Positions 1 to 8,496 of a DNA stretch of 64,000 nt are shown here, one piece after another. Each line of letters opens with the position of its first letter. Position 1 is the first letter of the stretch. The position numbers were made by a program, and so were the translations under genes. This stretch comes from Streptomyces sp. ISL-87 (GTDB lineage Bacteria > Actinomycetota > Actinomycetes > Streptomycetales > Streptomycetaceae), in NCBI RefSeq assembly GCF_018614095.1, contig NZ_JAGGOY010000011.1, positions 1 through 64,000 of the forward strand, in the 5' to 3' direction. The notes under the pieces were generated by a model. The model saw only the letters and a list, made by a program, of their open reading frames with translations, did no database searches and was not told where the DNA came from.

Positions 1-100
1 GGGACTTAGCGTCCTCTCAGGTGTCTTCCACTGGCCAGGTAGGCATCAAAGTTACCGCCGCAGTGCCCAGCTTGGTATGAGCGGCCCGCTGAGACGGGGC

Positions 101-131
101 GGACTCCCGCACAAAAGCTGTGCGGGAGTCC
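101..131 (-). terminator. Hairpin terminator after the small secreted-protein gene
   Basis: A perfect 13-bp inverted repeat (GGACTCCCGCACA and its complement) closes a 5-nt loop. It lies 14 bp past the stop codon of the minus-strand gene at 146-409. No clear T-run follows, as is usual for Streptomyces terminators. Confidence 0.8.
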
Positions 132-145
132 TTGCCGTTCGCAGG

Positions 146-409
146 CTACTTCTTGACGTAGAGCTTCTGGAACGGTGTGAAGGGGAGCTCCTGGTAGCAG
201 AAGTACGCGGTCCATTTGCCGTCCGCGATGCCCTCCGCGCCCGCTGCCCTGCAGGCCGTGGCCGTGCCGTGGAAGGACGGCTCGTGGACGTAGCCCGCGG
301 GGGGTGTCCCGATGCCCGGGGCGGTGGCGGCGAACGCCTGGGGGGCCGACGCGGCGAGCGCGGTGGCGAAGACGGCGCCCTGCAGGAGCCGTCGTATCGA
401 GCGGTTCAT
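146..409 (-). CDS. Small secreted hypothetical protein
   Basis: This encodes 87 residues. The N-terminus looks like a Sec signal peptide: basic MNRSIRR, a hydrophobic stretch of about 15 residues, and an Ala-rich cleavage region near AFA-ATA (residues 26-30). The predicted mature part is about 58 residues with two cysteines (around residues 53 and 71) that could form a disulfide, and it ends in a Lys-rich tail. It is the last gene before a strong hairpin terminator and lies 31 bp after the winged-helix gene, so it may be co-transcribed with the exporter genes. I do not recognise a family. Export outside the cell is inferred from the signal peptide only. Confidence 0.6.
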   Translation of the reverse strand: MNRSIRRLLQGAVFATALAASAPQAFAATAPGIGTPPAGYVHEPSFHGTATACRAAGAEGIADGKWTAYFCYQELPFTPFQKLYVKK

Positions 410-440
410 ATCGGGGGTCGTTCCTTTCGTTGGTTTCGGA

Positions 441-758
441 CTACTTGCCGCTGCCCTGGTCCGGCTCCCACTCTGCGATGTCGCGGAGGGCCGCCAGGTG
501 GCGGGTGAAGGCCTCGCGTCCCGTGGCCGTCAGAGAGAGCCGGGTGCGGGCCCGCTTGCCGACGAAGGACTTGTGGACCTTCACGTACTCGGCCTGCTCA
601 AGGAGCGTGATCTGCTTGGAGAGGGCCGAGTCCGTGATCTCGATGGTGTCGCGGAGCGTTCGGAAATCGGCCTCGTCGACCGAGGCCAGCGCGGCGGCGA
701 TGGAGAACCGCACCGGTGCGTGGATCACTGCGTCGAGGGACTTGCGGGGATGCGTCAC
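441..758 (-). CDS. Winged-helix transcriptional regulator
   Basis: This 105-residue protein resembles the small winged-helix family (HTH_34/MarR-like). A helix-rich N-terminus with VRFSIAAAL is followed by a recognition region around TDSALSKQITLLEQ and a wing with KRARTRLSLTATGREA. The GTG start at 758 overlaps the stop of the upstream membrane-protein gene by 4 bp (GTGA), so the two are translationally coupled. Regulator plus small membrane protein is a recurring actinobacterial pair, the regulator often controlling its own operon and a neighbouring transporter. Here the neighbour is the RiPP exporter. The ligand is unknown. Confidence 0.8.
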   Translation of the reverse strand: MTHPRKSLDAVIHAPVRFSIAAALASVDEADFRTLRDTIEITDSALSKQITLLEQAEYVKVHKSFVGKRARTRLSLTATGREAFTRHLAALRDIAEWEPDQGSGK

Positions 759-1189
759 GGCCTGGTCCCGGGGGTGCGGGCCGCCTTGCGGTCGAGGACG
801 CCGATCACGAAGAAGGGCAGGCCACAAAGGACGGCCGCGGGTACCCACCAGAGCGGCTCGCCGGAGAAGTACACCGTGCCGAGTGTGACGGCGAGTGAGT
901 AGACGGCCGCGCCTGTCGTGGTCGTGAGTGCGTACAGGGTCCGGTAGTGGCGGGGCAGTACCGGCCGGGTCGCGGTGTAGATCACGAGGGCGAAGAAGGG
1001 AATGAGCAGGAGGATCGGGAGGGAGTGTGGGGTGGAAGGCTCGATCAGGAGTCCGTAGGCGGCTGTCATCAGCGTCATCGCCAGGCCCAGGAGGAACACC
1101 AGGGGGCCGGGCCGCCGGTTCTTTCCCTGCATCCGGGAGGCAATTGCGTCCGCGGAGGAGAGGGCCTCGCTCGCTTCCTTCTTGTCCAT
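755..1189 (-). CDS. Small multi-pass membrane protein
   Basis: This encodes about 144 residues with four hydrophobic segments, around residues 29-48, 55-72, 84-104 and 110-128. It begins with a charged cytosolic stretch (MDKKEASEALSSADA). I chose the ATG at 1189 because AAAGG lies just upstream, although an in-frame start exists 33 nt earlier. The stop overlaps the GTG of the winged-helix regulator gene. Membrane proteins of this type are often paired with such regulators. No enzymatic motif is visible, and a role in self-resistance or sensing is inference from location next to the exporter. Confidence 0.7.
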   Translation of the reverse strand: MDKKEASEALSSADAIASRMQGKNRRPGPLVFLLGLAMTLMTAAYGLLIEPSTPHSLPILLLIPFFALVIYTATRPVLPRHYRTLYALTTTTGAAVYSLAVTLGTVYFSGEPLWWVPAAVLCGLPFFVIGVLDRKAARTPGTRP

Positions 1190-1229
1190 CTCTGCGCCTT
1201 TCGCTGGAGGGTTCGGTCGCAACCTGCAC

Positions 1230-1991
1230 CTACGCGGCCTCGCCCTGGTCCCACTTGAAGGTGCGGACGGCGATGACGACTGCCACGGCGGTGGTGACGG
1301 TGACGACCAGGACGGACAGCCACACCGGGTGGGCCGGTTCGCCCTGTGACATCTGTGTGAGCATGAGGTCTGCGAAGAAGGACGTGGGCAGCAGACCCAG
1401 CGTGGTGCGGACGGCGTCGGGCATGAGTTCCAGCGGGAACGCCAGACCGCTCAGGAACAGCGCCGCCAACTGGACGAGCGTACCGACGTTGGTCGCGGCG
1501 TCCGGCGAGGACAGCCGGCCACCGATCAGGTACCCGATGCCCCCGAACATGGCGAGGCCGAGCAGGGCGATGCCGAAGAGCGCGGGGAGTCGGGCCGGTT
1601 CCACCTTGCCGAGGGCGACCGCCAGCGCGAGCAGGACCGCCGCCTGGACGGTGACCATGATGACCCTGGCGATCATGTGGGTGAAGACGAGGCGGGCCCG
1701 CCCTACAGGGGTGGTGCCCAGGAGCCGGAGGGTTCCCTTGGTACGCAGCCCGGCCAGCGGTCCGGCGGTGACGGTCAGGGCCGCACTGGTCACGGCGAGG
1801 AAGATCGCCATGGGGAAGACGAGTTGCAGGAAGTCCGGGGCACCGGAGTCCTTCGGCATGGCGAAGCCGAGGCCGAGGAAGATGGCCAGCATCCCGAAGG
1901 GGAAGAACAGCGCGAAGTAGAAGTACTTCCCGTCGCGTACGAGTTCGCGGGCGTGCATGAGGGCCAGCTCACGCGAGGAGGAGAACATCAT
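1230..1991 (-). CDS. ABC-2 type exporter permease
   Basis: This 253-residue integral membrane protein has about six hydrophobic segments. It starts after a short cytosolic N-terminus (SSRELALMHARELVRDG) and contains the ABC-2 permease pattern, including GLRTKGTLRLLGTTPV in the cytosolic loop and LMPDAVRTTLGLLPTSFFAD near the C-terminus. It is the membrane half of an ABC exporter. Its start overlaps the stop of the ATPase gene by 4 bp, so the two subunits are co-translated. Its position at the end of the RiPP operon suggests export of, or immunity to, the modified peptides. Confidence 0.9.
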   Translation of the reverse strand: MMFSSSRELALMHARELVRDGKYFYFALFFPFGMLAIFLGLGFAMPKDSGAPDFLQLVFPMAIFLAVTSAALTVTAGPLAGLRTKGTLRLLGTTPVGRARLVFTHMIARVIMVTVQAAVLLALAVALGKVEPARLPALFGIALLGLAMFGGIGYLIGGRLSSPDAATNVGTLVQLAALFLSGLAFPLELMPDAVRTTLGLLPTSFFADLMLTQMSQGEPAHPVWLSVLVVTVTTAVAVVIAVRTFKWDQGEAA

Positions 1992-2980
1992 GCCATCACC
2001 GCTTTCGGCTCCGTGGGCTGCGTGTCGCCGCCGGCTTCGTGGAAGGAGACACCCGTCAGGAGGCGGAAGACCGCTTCCAGGCCGGCCTCCTTGATCTGGA
2101 TGTGCCGGGCTCCGAGCGGGCCGGCGAGCAGGCCGAATGCCGCGTCGGAGTCACTGGTCCGCAGGATGACCCGGGTGTCGCCGCCGGAGTCGTGGCTCTC
2201 GATACGGGACACCCCCGGCGTGGTGCGCAGAGGTGCGAGGTCGGTGCTGGCCGGGACGGTGAAGTGCACCTCGCGTTCGGGTGCGTGGGTGCTGATCAGG
2301 TCCTGCGGGGTGCCGCATGCGGCGAGCCGGCCCTTGTGGAGCACGGCGACGCGGTCGCAGAGCGTTTCGGCCTCCTCCATGGAGTGCGTCGACAGCAGTA
2401 CGGTTCCGCCGACCCCGCGGTGCGCGCGGATCGCGTCCCACAGTTCCTGCCGCGCGTTGGGGTCCATGCCTGTCGATGGCTCGTCGAGCACGAGCAGTCG
2501 GGGGCGGGAGATCAGGGCCGTGCCGACGAGGAGGCGCTGGTGCTGTCCGCCGGAGAGCTTCGAGATCCGGACGTCGCGCGAGGCCGTCAGGCCCATTCTG
2601 TCGATGATGGCGTCGGGGGTTTCGGGGTCGGGGTATAGGGATGCCCAGACGCGCAGGAGTTCCGCCACCGTCTGCTGCTCGAACACGGCGGCGTGCTGCG
2701 GTTGGATCGCGACGTACTTACGGATCTCGTCCCGCTGCGCCACGGGGTCGTATCCGAGGACCCGGACGGTGCCGCTGGTGGGGCGGCGCAGGCCGACGAG
2801 GGTCTCGATCATAGTGGTCTTACCGGCTCCGTTCGGGCCGAGCAGACCGAAGATCTCGCCCTGCCGTACCGAGAGGTCGATGCGGGCCAGGGCAACGACG
2901 TCCCCATGAGGACCCGGGTACCGCCTGGTGACGTTCTCCAGCAGGATTACCGCGTCGTGGGACGGGCTTCGTTCAGCCAT
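1988..2980 (-). CDS. ABC exporter ATP-binding protein
   Basis: This is a 330-residue ATPase of the drug/peptide exporter (DrrA/CcmA-like) group. Motifs seen are Walker A GPNGAGKTT (about residues 42-50), the signature LSGGQHQRL, Walker B LLVLDEP, and the switch histidine in LLSTHSMEE. A C-terminal domain of about 100 residues follows the ATPase, as is common in this group. The start MAERSPSHD follows a 125-bp gap from the dehydratase genes that contains a hairpin. It pairs with the downstream permease through a 4-bp overlap. Likely function is ATP-driven export of the mature RiPP. Confidence 0.93.
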   Translation of the reverse strand: MAERSPSHDAVILLENVTRRYPGPHGDVVALARIDLSVRQGEIFGLLGPNGAGKTTMIETLVGLRRPTSGTVRVLGYDPVAQRDEIRKYVAIQPQHAAVFEQQTVAELLRVWASLYPDPETPDAIIDRMGLTASRDVRISKLSGGQHQRLLVGTALISRPRLLVLDEPSTGMDPNARQELWDAIRAHRGVGGTVLLSTHSMEEAETLCDRVAVLHKGRLAACGTPQDLISTHAPEREVHFTVPASTDLAPLRTTPGVSRIESHDSGGDTRVILRTSDSDAAFGLLAGPLGARHIQIKEAGLEAVFRLLTGVSFHEAGGDTQPTEPKAVMA

Positions 2981-3047
2981 TCCGCATCTGCCTCTCATCG
3001 GATTCCACCGAGGTCTTGCCGTGCGTACCGCTGCCCCGCCAGCCTGG

Positions 3048-3076
3048 CATCCACTTTCCAATCTGGCAAGTGGATG
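3048..3076 (-). terminator. Intergenic hairpin before exporter genes
   Basis: CATCCACTT pairs with AAGTGGATG across an 11-nt loop, and the stem can extend through flanking CCGCC/GGCGG. It lies between the LanB elimination-subunit gene and the ABC ATPase gene. It may act as a partial terminator or as an mRNA-stabilising hairpin that separates biosynthesis from export in transcript level. Confidence 0.45.
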
Positions 3077-3105
3077 TGCGGCGGGTAAGTGAATTGCTTG
3101 CATGG

Positions 3106-3990
3106 CTAGTTGGCGGATGCCAGGACGCCGAGGAGGCTCTCCTCGGCCGGAACGAAGCCCCAGCGGTTGAGGTCCATGTGCAGGTAGTGCAGGAGCAACC
3201 CCTCCCGCGCTACGGGGTTCTCGTCGGCGGCCGCCGCATCGAGGGTGCGCACGACGGTCCCGGCCTGCCGCTCCGCGCTCTCCCGGAGGGGGGCGTCGAG
3301 GCGCGCCGCAGCCTCGCCCGTGCCCTGCGCCGCGCGGGTGAGAAGGCCGCGCAGCTCCGCCTGGCCTGGCGCAGCCATCCGCAGTTGCCGGCCCCATTGG
3401 CGGCGGTGGGCGGTCCAGAATGCCGTCCGCGCCTGGGGGTCGGGGAGCGCCTCCCGTACGAGCGTGCTCATGTACGAGACGGCTAGGGCCGCCCGGTCGA
3501 AGAGCGGGGCCAGGGCGCCGATTTGCTGGTCGGCGTACCACCGGCAGGAGGCCGTGAAGAGCTCCTCCGCCCTGGCCACCCCGCGTGCCCCTCCGTACTT
3601 GGCGAGTTCCGGCGCGTATATGCAGCACCGGGCCTGTTTGACCATCGGCAGTCCCTGCGGCACGGAGCCCGGCACGAGACGGTCCGAGGAGGTGGGTCTG
3701 TCGAGCGTGTGCAGCAGCCCGACGAGTTCGGGCAGACGATCGTAAATGCGGTCGATCCCGTCGGCGGAGCACCGCAGGCGCAGCCGCAGGTGATGACCGC
3801 TCATGTCCCAGTAGCGAGTGAAGAACCAGGCGGATGCCGCCTCCTCGGACGCCCGCGCGGCCAGCCAGGGGATCAGTACCCGGGTCGCCTCGTCCATGGC
3901 GTCCGGGTGCCCCGGGTAGGCGCGGACGTACCACCAGTCCATCTCCGTGCCCGGGTCCGCCCGGTCGGTACGGTGCGGTGCGGTGATCAT
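3106..3990 (-). CDS. LanB glutamate-elimination subunit (SpaB_C, thiopeptide-type)
   Basis: This 294-residue protein belongs to the thiopeptide-type bacteriocin biosynthesis (SpaB_C) family. Recognisable segments are WWYVRAYPGHPDAMDE at the N-terminus, WFFTRYWDMSGHHLRLRLR (about residues 53-71) and the C-terminal YLHMDLNRWGF block. In split class I dehydratases this subunit removes glutamate from glutamylated Ser/Thr to give Dha/Dhb. Homologues in thiopeptide pathways instead catalyse the [4+2] cycloaddition. Only one such protein is present here and it is coupled by a 4-bp overlap to the glutamylation subunit, so elimination is the better assignment. The longer upstream reading frame is an out-of-frame shadow of the next gene. 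Confidence 0.88.
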   Translation of the reverse strand: MITAPHRTDRADPGTEMDWWYVRAYPGHPDAMDEATRVLIPWLAARASEEAASAWFFTRYWDMSGHHLRLRLRCSADGIDRIYDRLPELVGLLHTLDRPTSSDRLVPGSVPQGLPMVKQARCCIYAPELAKYGGARGVARAEELFTASCRWYADQQIGALAPLFDRAALAVSYMSTLVREALPDPQARTAFWTAHRRQWGRQLRMAAPGQAELRGLLTRAAQGTGEAAARLDAPLRESAERQAGTVVRTLDAAAADENPVAREGLLLHYLHMDLNRWGFVPAEESLLGVLASAN

Positions 3991-6470
3991 CGGTTCTCCT
4001 CGGGCCAGGCCAGCAGGGCTACGTGCTCCGTGACCCTGGTCCGGCCGAGGGCATCGCGCTGGGCATGCAGGGAACGCCCGGGAAGTGCCTCCACGAGCCG
4101 GAGGTGGCTGGTCTGGGGGCTCAGCCAGTGCTGCAGGACCCCGACGGACAGCGGAGAGGCCAGGGACACCCACATCGGTTTGCGGTCGGCGCTCATGCCG
4201 AGGGCGTTGCCCGCGCCGCCGAGCTGGTGCACGAAGACCTCCTCGGGAATGCCGTGCGTACGCCGGAAGGCGTCGAGCCGCACGGCGAGGGCGGTCTCGT
4301 CGTGCTCGCCGCCCTCCGGGCGGGGGATCGCGGAGGCCGGGACAATCCACGAGGCGCGGCGGGTGACGAGGCGGTTGCCGGGGCCGTCGGTGACGCGGGG
4401 CAGTTCCACGACGCCGTCGCCGCAGAGAGGGCTCAGCTCGTGGGCCTTGGTCATCGTGTAGTCGGAGTGGGGCGAGCCATTGACCCAGGGATCGGCGAGG
4501 ATGGCCAGCAGCCGGACGTAGGACTGGAGCAGATGCTGGGGAATGAGTCCTAGGTAGGCCAGCCCGACGGGGTCGCCGTCGCGATCGAAGAGGGACAGCG
4601 TGTCGGTGTGGGAGTCGTGGGCGAGCACCGTGTCGTCCAGGGTGATCCCGTTCGCGTCCTCGACCTCGCCCGGCAGGACCAACGGTGGCAGGAGGCCGCC
4701 GCATTCGGACTGCACGGTGTTGCAGTCGGTCCATACGACCAGCTCGCGGCAGGGAACTCCGGGCCAGCAGCGTTCGATGTGCGCGGCGAGGCGTTCGCGG
4801 AATCCGTCGCCGAGGAGCCTGCCGAAGCGGCTGAACAGCCCTCCGGTGCCGGCCCCGTACTGGTTGACCACGAGACGGTAACGGCCCGCCTCGATGTCGG
4901 CATGGTTCGCCGCCTCCAGCTGGAAGAAGACTCCGGCGTTCGGCGGGGCGCTGGTCGGCCCGACCGGGAGCCAGGCGCGGTCCGCCGGGTCGCGTCGGCT
5001 GGCCATGTCGGCGAACAGGGCGCGTTCGAGCGGCGGATTGGCGTCCCGGTCGATGGTGAGGCGCATCAGGAAGCCGAGCGGGTCCCGGCAAACACCGCCG
5101 GCGCCGAACTCTGCGGTGAAGCTCTCCAGGAGGAAGTCGTAGAGGTGTGACCGGAAGATGTACGGACGCATCCGCTCGCCCAACGCCGTGAGGTCGGCCC
5201 GGATCTCGGGGACGTCCAGCGGGTCGGGGAGAGCCAGGTCCGTCTCCCGGTCCTCGTAGACCAGCCCGCTGGGTTTGCGTTCGCTTCGGTCGCTGTGCTC
5301 GTTCCAGCCGCCGGTGAGGTCCCGCAGCTCCGCGGCGGCGGCGATCCGCCCCTCGGTATCCTCCCGCCAGACGCCGTCGCCCAGGCTGTGGGCCCGTGCC
5401 AGGTCGTGGCGTCCGATCGGGGCGGTGGTGTCGCCCTCTGCCAGTAGTGCGGCAAGGACGGGGAACGGCGCCTCACCCCGGTCCCAGGGTGGGACGGGCT
5501 GCAGGACGCCGGTGTCGATCAGGCGGACGAACCGGGCGAAGGGCCGGGCCCCGCCGACGGTGGCGAGGAGTTCGGTGTACGTGGCACCGGAGCGCAGGCC
5601 GGCCTGCGCGGGCAGGGCGTAGTCGGCCTCGACCGCCCGGTCGTGGCGCCACACGACGCCCTCGGTTATGACCACCTCGCTGTGCAGCAGCAGGCCCTTA
5701 GGTTCGGTGGCGGTGCCGGGGCGCACGGGCGCGACGCGGTAGCGCAGCAAGCCTGCCGTCGAGGGGTCACGCGCCAGCCGACGCAGCGCCAGGTAGGCCA
5801 TGGTCGCGGAGGTGCGGCTGCGCCCGCGGCCCTGTCCTTCCGCTCCGGCCTCGCCGACGGTGGTCAGTCCGGAGAAGGGGCTCGTCTTGACGGCGGCACG
5901 GGCGGCGTACGAGTACAGCGTCTTCAGCTTCTTCGCCGAGCGGGCCTTGTGGCCGCGATGGCGGATCCAGTCGGGTGCGGCAATCGCCAGGGACGCGGCG
6001 AAGCCGCACTCCCCCGTGCCGTCGTCGATGTCCCCGCCCCGTTCGAGGGTGTGGTGCAGGGCTTCGACGGACAGCTCCCGGTCCTCGGCGAGCTGGATGG
6101 TCAACTGCTCGAGCAGTGCTTGCCGTTCGCCGACGAGGCGCACCCAGTCGGCCAGGAGGAGGGCCGCGTCGGGCGGAAGGCGCTCGGCGAGGCGGCTCTG
6201 TACGTCTTCGTCCCAGGACAGCGGGTCCAGACGGTTCACCGACCGCTTGGCGGCCAGGACTCTGCGGCGCAGCGGTACGTCGTCGTCAAGGTGGGGGACG
6301 AGCGCGAACAGGGCGTCGGTGAGTCCGGGCGCCAGGGAGCTCAGGCGTCTTGCGGCGGCGGCGTGTTCGGCCAGCAGCTTGCGCGTGGCCGGGGCGACCA
6401 GGTCGAGTGCGTCGGCGGGCAGACCCGCCACCCGGGTCAGCATGACCGGGGATATGACGAAGGAGGTCAT
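3987..6470 (-). CDS. LanB glutamylation subunit (lantibiotic dehydratase N-terminal domain)
   Basis: This 827-residue protein has the lantibiotic dehydratase N-terminal domain. It has the typical MLTRVAGLP start, a long helical first third and KTSPFSGLTTVGE, the motif seen in Glu-tRNA-dependent dehydratases. A late segment reads VVEDANG/NGITLDDTVLAHDSH-like. It is expected to transfer glutamate from glutamyl-tRNA to Ser/Thr side chains of the precursor peptides. It lacks the SpaB_C domain, which is encoded separately downstream, as in thiopeptide and goadsporin pathways. Both ends overlap neighbours by 4 bp. The Ser/Thr-rich cores of the five precursors are obvious substrates. Confidence 0.92.
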   Translation of the reverse strand: MTSFVISPVMLTRVAGLPADALDLVAPATRKLLAEHAAAARRLSSLAPGLTDALFALVPHLDDDVPLRRRVLAAKRSVNRLDPLSWDEDVQSRLAERLPPDAALLLADWVRLVGERQALLEQLTIQLAEDRELSVEALHHTLERGGDIDDGTGECGFAASLAIAAPDWIRHRGHKARSAKKLKTLYSYAARAAVKTSPFSGLTTVGEAGAEGQGRGRSRTSATMAYLALRRLARDPSTAGLLRYRVAPVRPGTATEPKGLLLHSEVVITEGVVWRHDRAVEADYALPAQAGLRSGATYTELLATVGGARPFARFVRLIDTGVLQPVPPWDRGEAPFPVLAALLAEGDTTAPIGRHDLARAHSLGDGVWREDTEGRIAAAAELRDLTGGWNEHSDRSERKPSGLVYEDRETDLALPDPLDVPEIRADLTALGERMRPYIFRSHLYDFLLESFTAEFGAGGVCRDPLGFLMRLTIDRDANPPLERALFADMASRRDPADRAWLPVGPTSAPPNAGVFFQLEAANHADIEAGRYRLVVNQYGAGTGGLFSRFGRLLGDGFRERLAAHIERCWPGVPCRELVVWTDCNTVQSECGGLLPPLVLPGEVEDANGITLDDTVLAHDSHTDTLSLFDRDGDPVGLAYLGLIPQHLLQSYVRLLAILADPWVNGSPHSDYTMTKAHELSPLCGDGVVELPRVTDGPGNRLVTRRASWIVPASAIPRPEGGEHDETALAVRLDAFRRTHGIPEEVFVHQLGGAGNALGMSADRKPMWVSLASPLSVGVLQHWLSPQTSHLRLVEALPGRSLHAQRDALGRTRVTEHVALLAWPEENR

Positions 6471-7567
6471 CGGCCCACCGCCGAGAGGGCGAGGTCGACG
6501 GTGACCGGGACGGCGTGGAACATGGTGTAGGCCAGGAGGCAGACATAGGCCACGGAGAACAGTCCGTACGCCATGTGGCCGCGCCGGGCCCCCTTGCTGA
6601 GATTGGCGAGATGCGGGGGGAGTTCCTCGCGCCGGGCGGTGTGGCGCAGCAGCGCGAACGCTCGCCCCCGGGCGTTGGTGAGTCCGGTCGCCGCTTCGAG
6701 GGCCGTGTAGCCGTCGCTGGGCATGAGCGGATTGAGATTGATGATCAGCATCAGGAGCTGCATCCCCAGCAGCAGCGCGGCCGTGTCCCTGAGCAGTCCG
6801 GTGGAGTTCAGGGCGACCACGCCCGACAGAGCGCAGAACCAGCCGTCGCTGATGATGCCGGCCATGGCCAGGACGACCCGGCCGCCGCGTCCCCGGAAGC
6901 GGTAGGCGTCGGTGCGGTCCACGTAGGCGACCGGCATGAAGTAGAACAGCAGCGCGACTCCCAGTCCGCGGACCGGCGTTCCGAGCATCTGGGCGACCAG
7001 GGCGTGGGAGGTCTCGTGCATCAGTACGTACAGCAGCATCACGCCTGTGGCGATCAGGAACGCGGGGCCCGCCAGGTCTTGGGCGGGCGGCATCGCCGTG
7101 AAGAGGGTGTGCAGGCCGAACGTGTACCCGGCGAGCGCGCCCAGTGCCGCGATCAGCACCAGTAGGGTCGCCGGTACGGCGCGCAGTACGGCGGCTACGG
7201 GTTCGAGCACGCGGGGCAGGGAGCGGGTCAGGATGATCCGCGGCATCAGCATGGAGGTGCGCACACGGCCGCCGCCCTGGGCCTTGTCGGGCAGCTCGGA
7301 GCCTTCGAGGAGCCCGCTCCGGTCCAGGGCGGCCAGGAAGGTGTCGATCTGCCGGGAGAGGGCCGCGGCGCGCTCCTGGTCGGCGCGTGAGAGGAAGGCG
7401 ACGAGGTCGTCGCGGGTGCGGGTGCCGTCCAGATAGGTGAGCACCACTTCGCCGGCGCGGGTGATGCGGTGGTAGTTGCCGGTGACCGGATCGAAGATCA
7501 GCGGGATGTCGTCCATCCCGCGGATGACCTCCAGCTCGTCTCGGAGCTTCGGTGGCGAACTGATCAC
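6467..7567 (-). CDS. PqqD-like domain fused to M50-type membrane metalloprotease
   Basis: This 366-residue protein starts with a PqqD/RRE-like domain (about residues 10-90, including DDIPLIFDPVTGNYHRITRAGE). A multi-pass M50 (site-2 protease-like) domain follows. The zinc motif HETSH is at residues 184-188 and the second motif NLNPLMPSDGY is near 275-290. Such fusions occur in RiPP clusters. The PqqD-like part probably binds the leader, and the intramembrane protease may cut leaders or support export or immunity. The GTG start at 7567 has AGGAGAGG upstream. It follows the precursor genes after a hairpin, so its expression is probably lower than theirs. Confidence 0.85.
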   Translation of the reverse strand: MISSPPKLRDELEVIRGMDDIPLIFDPVTGNYHRITRAGEVVLTYLDGTRTRDDLVAFLSRADQERAAALSRQIDTFLAALDRSGLLEGSELPDKAQGGGRVRTSMLMPRIILTRSLPRVLEPVAAVLRAVPATLLVLIAALGALAGYTFGLHTLFTAMPPAQDLAGPAFLIATGVMLLYVLMHETSHALVAQMLGTPVRGLGVALLFYFMPVAYVDRTDAYRFRGRGGRVVLAMAGIISDGWFCALSGVVALNSTGLLRDTAALLLGMQLLMLIINLNPLMPSDGYTALEAATGLTNARGRAFALLRHTARREELPPHLANLSKGARRGHMAYGLFSVAYVCLLAYTMFHAVPVTVDLALSAVGR

Positions 7568-7666
7568 TGTCTACCTCTCCTGTACTCCTGGACGCCCGGG
7601 GCCGACGGGCCGCGACCCGTTGACCCCGGGCCCTGCGTTGCAGGATGCTGCGAAATGAGGAAGCCG

Positions 7667-7702
7667 CCTTCCAGCGGCGCCGGTGACGACGCCGCTGGAA
7701 GG
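7667..7702 (-). terminator. Attenuator hairpin downstream of precursor genes
   Basis: A perfect 13-bp stem (CCTTCCAGCGGCG and its complement) with a 10-nt loop lies 70 bp after the last precursor gene and 100 bp before the metalloprotease gene. Partial terminators at this position are common in RiPP operons and let precursor mRNA exceed enzyme mRNA. Confidence 0.7.
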
Positions 7703-7771
7703 GAGGAGCCGAGCCCGGCGGGCAGGTGCTGAAACGGTGTCAGCCAGTGAGGCACCGCCTGCCGGGACCGG

Positions 7772-7957
7772 TCACCCGTACGACGATGCCGTGGTGGCGC
7801 TGCTGGCCGAGCTGACCGGACACGACGCGCACGCGGCGGACGTCGCGCTGGAGAAGGAGCCCAGGGCGTTGCCCTGCGGCAGCTCCTCGACGAAGAGCTC
7901 CTCGTCCATCGCGTAGAGGTCGATGAGCTTGTCCGTGCTGTGCTGCTCGTTCTTCAT
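7772..7957 (-). CDS. RiPP precursor peptide 1
   Basis: This is a 61-residue precursor. The acidic leader (DLYAMDEELFVEELPQGNALG) is followed by a Ser/Ala/Thr-rich core containing SCPVSSASSATTASS and ending YG. The leader is almost identical to that of precursor 2, showing recent duplication. AGAGGTG precedes the ATG. The ELPQGNALG segment is shared with precursors 2 and 3 and probably binds the RRE-type partners. Core cysteines and serines can become azoles, and the remaining Ser/Thr can become Dha/Dhb. This is the only copy with two Cys in the core region (AACASCP). Confidence 0.9.
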   Translation of the reverse strand: MKNEQHSTDKLIDLYAMDEELFVEELPQGNALGSFSSATSAACASCPVSSASSATTASSYG

Positions 7958-8024
7958 GGGGTGTCACCTCTTCTCTGGTTCTTTGGTTCTCGGGTTGCGG
8001 CTTCGGACGGCCGACGGGAACGGT

Positions 8025-8204
8025 TCAGCCGACGCAGGAGGCCGTGGTGGCGCTGCTGGCCGAGCTGGCGGGGCAGGAGAAGGAGCTCGCCGAGGTGGCG
8101 CTGGAGAAGGAGCCCAGGGCGTTGCCCTGCGGCAGCTCCTCGACGAAGAGCTCCTCGTCCATCGCGTAGAGGTCGATGAGCTTGTCCGTGCTGTGCTCGT
8201 TCAC
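8025..8204 (-). CDS. RiPP precursor peptide 2
   Basis: This is a 59-residue precursor that starts at GTG 8204, preceded by AAGGGA. The leader differs from precursor 1 only at its very N-terminus, whereas the core has diverged: ASSFSCPASSASSATTASCVG. An extra Cys sits three residues from the end. The pattern of conserved leader and variable core is the hallmark of RiPP precursor families. Confidence 0.9.
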   Translation of the reverse strand: MNEHSTDKLIDLYAMDEELFVEELPQGNALGSFSSATSASSFSCPASSASSATTASCVG

Positions 8205-8247
8205 AGGGGATGTCCCTTCTGAGAATGGCGCGACCGCAGGAGAGCGG

Positions 8248-8421
8248 TCAGCCGAACGTCGACGCGCTGCCGACGCTGGAGGCCGAGGTTGCCGGGCAGG
8301 ACGCGGACGACGCCGATGCGGCGGAGAACCAGCAGCCGAGCGCGTTGCCCTGCGGCAGCTCCTCGACCGACAGCTCGCCGTCCAGGGCGTACAGGTCGAA
8401 TCCGTCCTCGTTGATGTCCAC
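8248..8421 (-). CDS. RiPP precursor peptide 3
   Basis: This is a 57-residue precursor with a GTG start at 8421. The leader DINEDGFDLYALDGELSVEE is related to those of copies 1 and 2 and keeps ELPQGNALG. The core is CWFSAASASSASCPATSASS followed by a Gly/Ser/Thr/Phe tail. It carries a Cys-Trp pair right after the GNALG segment, unlike the other four. The gene was missed by a 60-residue length cut-off but fits the spacing and series of its neighbours. Confidence 0.88.
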   Translation of the reverse strand: MDINEDGFDLYALDGELSVEELPQGNALGCWFSAASASSASCPATSASSVGSASTFG

Positions 8422-8496
8422 TGATCGTTTTCCCTTCGGAGGGGCTCTCTGTGGGACGTGCGTGGAGGGGAGGCGCCGGTGGCACCTCCGGGCCGG

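Noticed and set aside
3991..5091. N-terminal extension of the SpaB_C gene (Arg/Pro-rich)
   Set aside because: It is an out-of-frame shadow of the dehydratase gene; the true start at 3990 overlaps that gene's stop by 4 bp.
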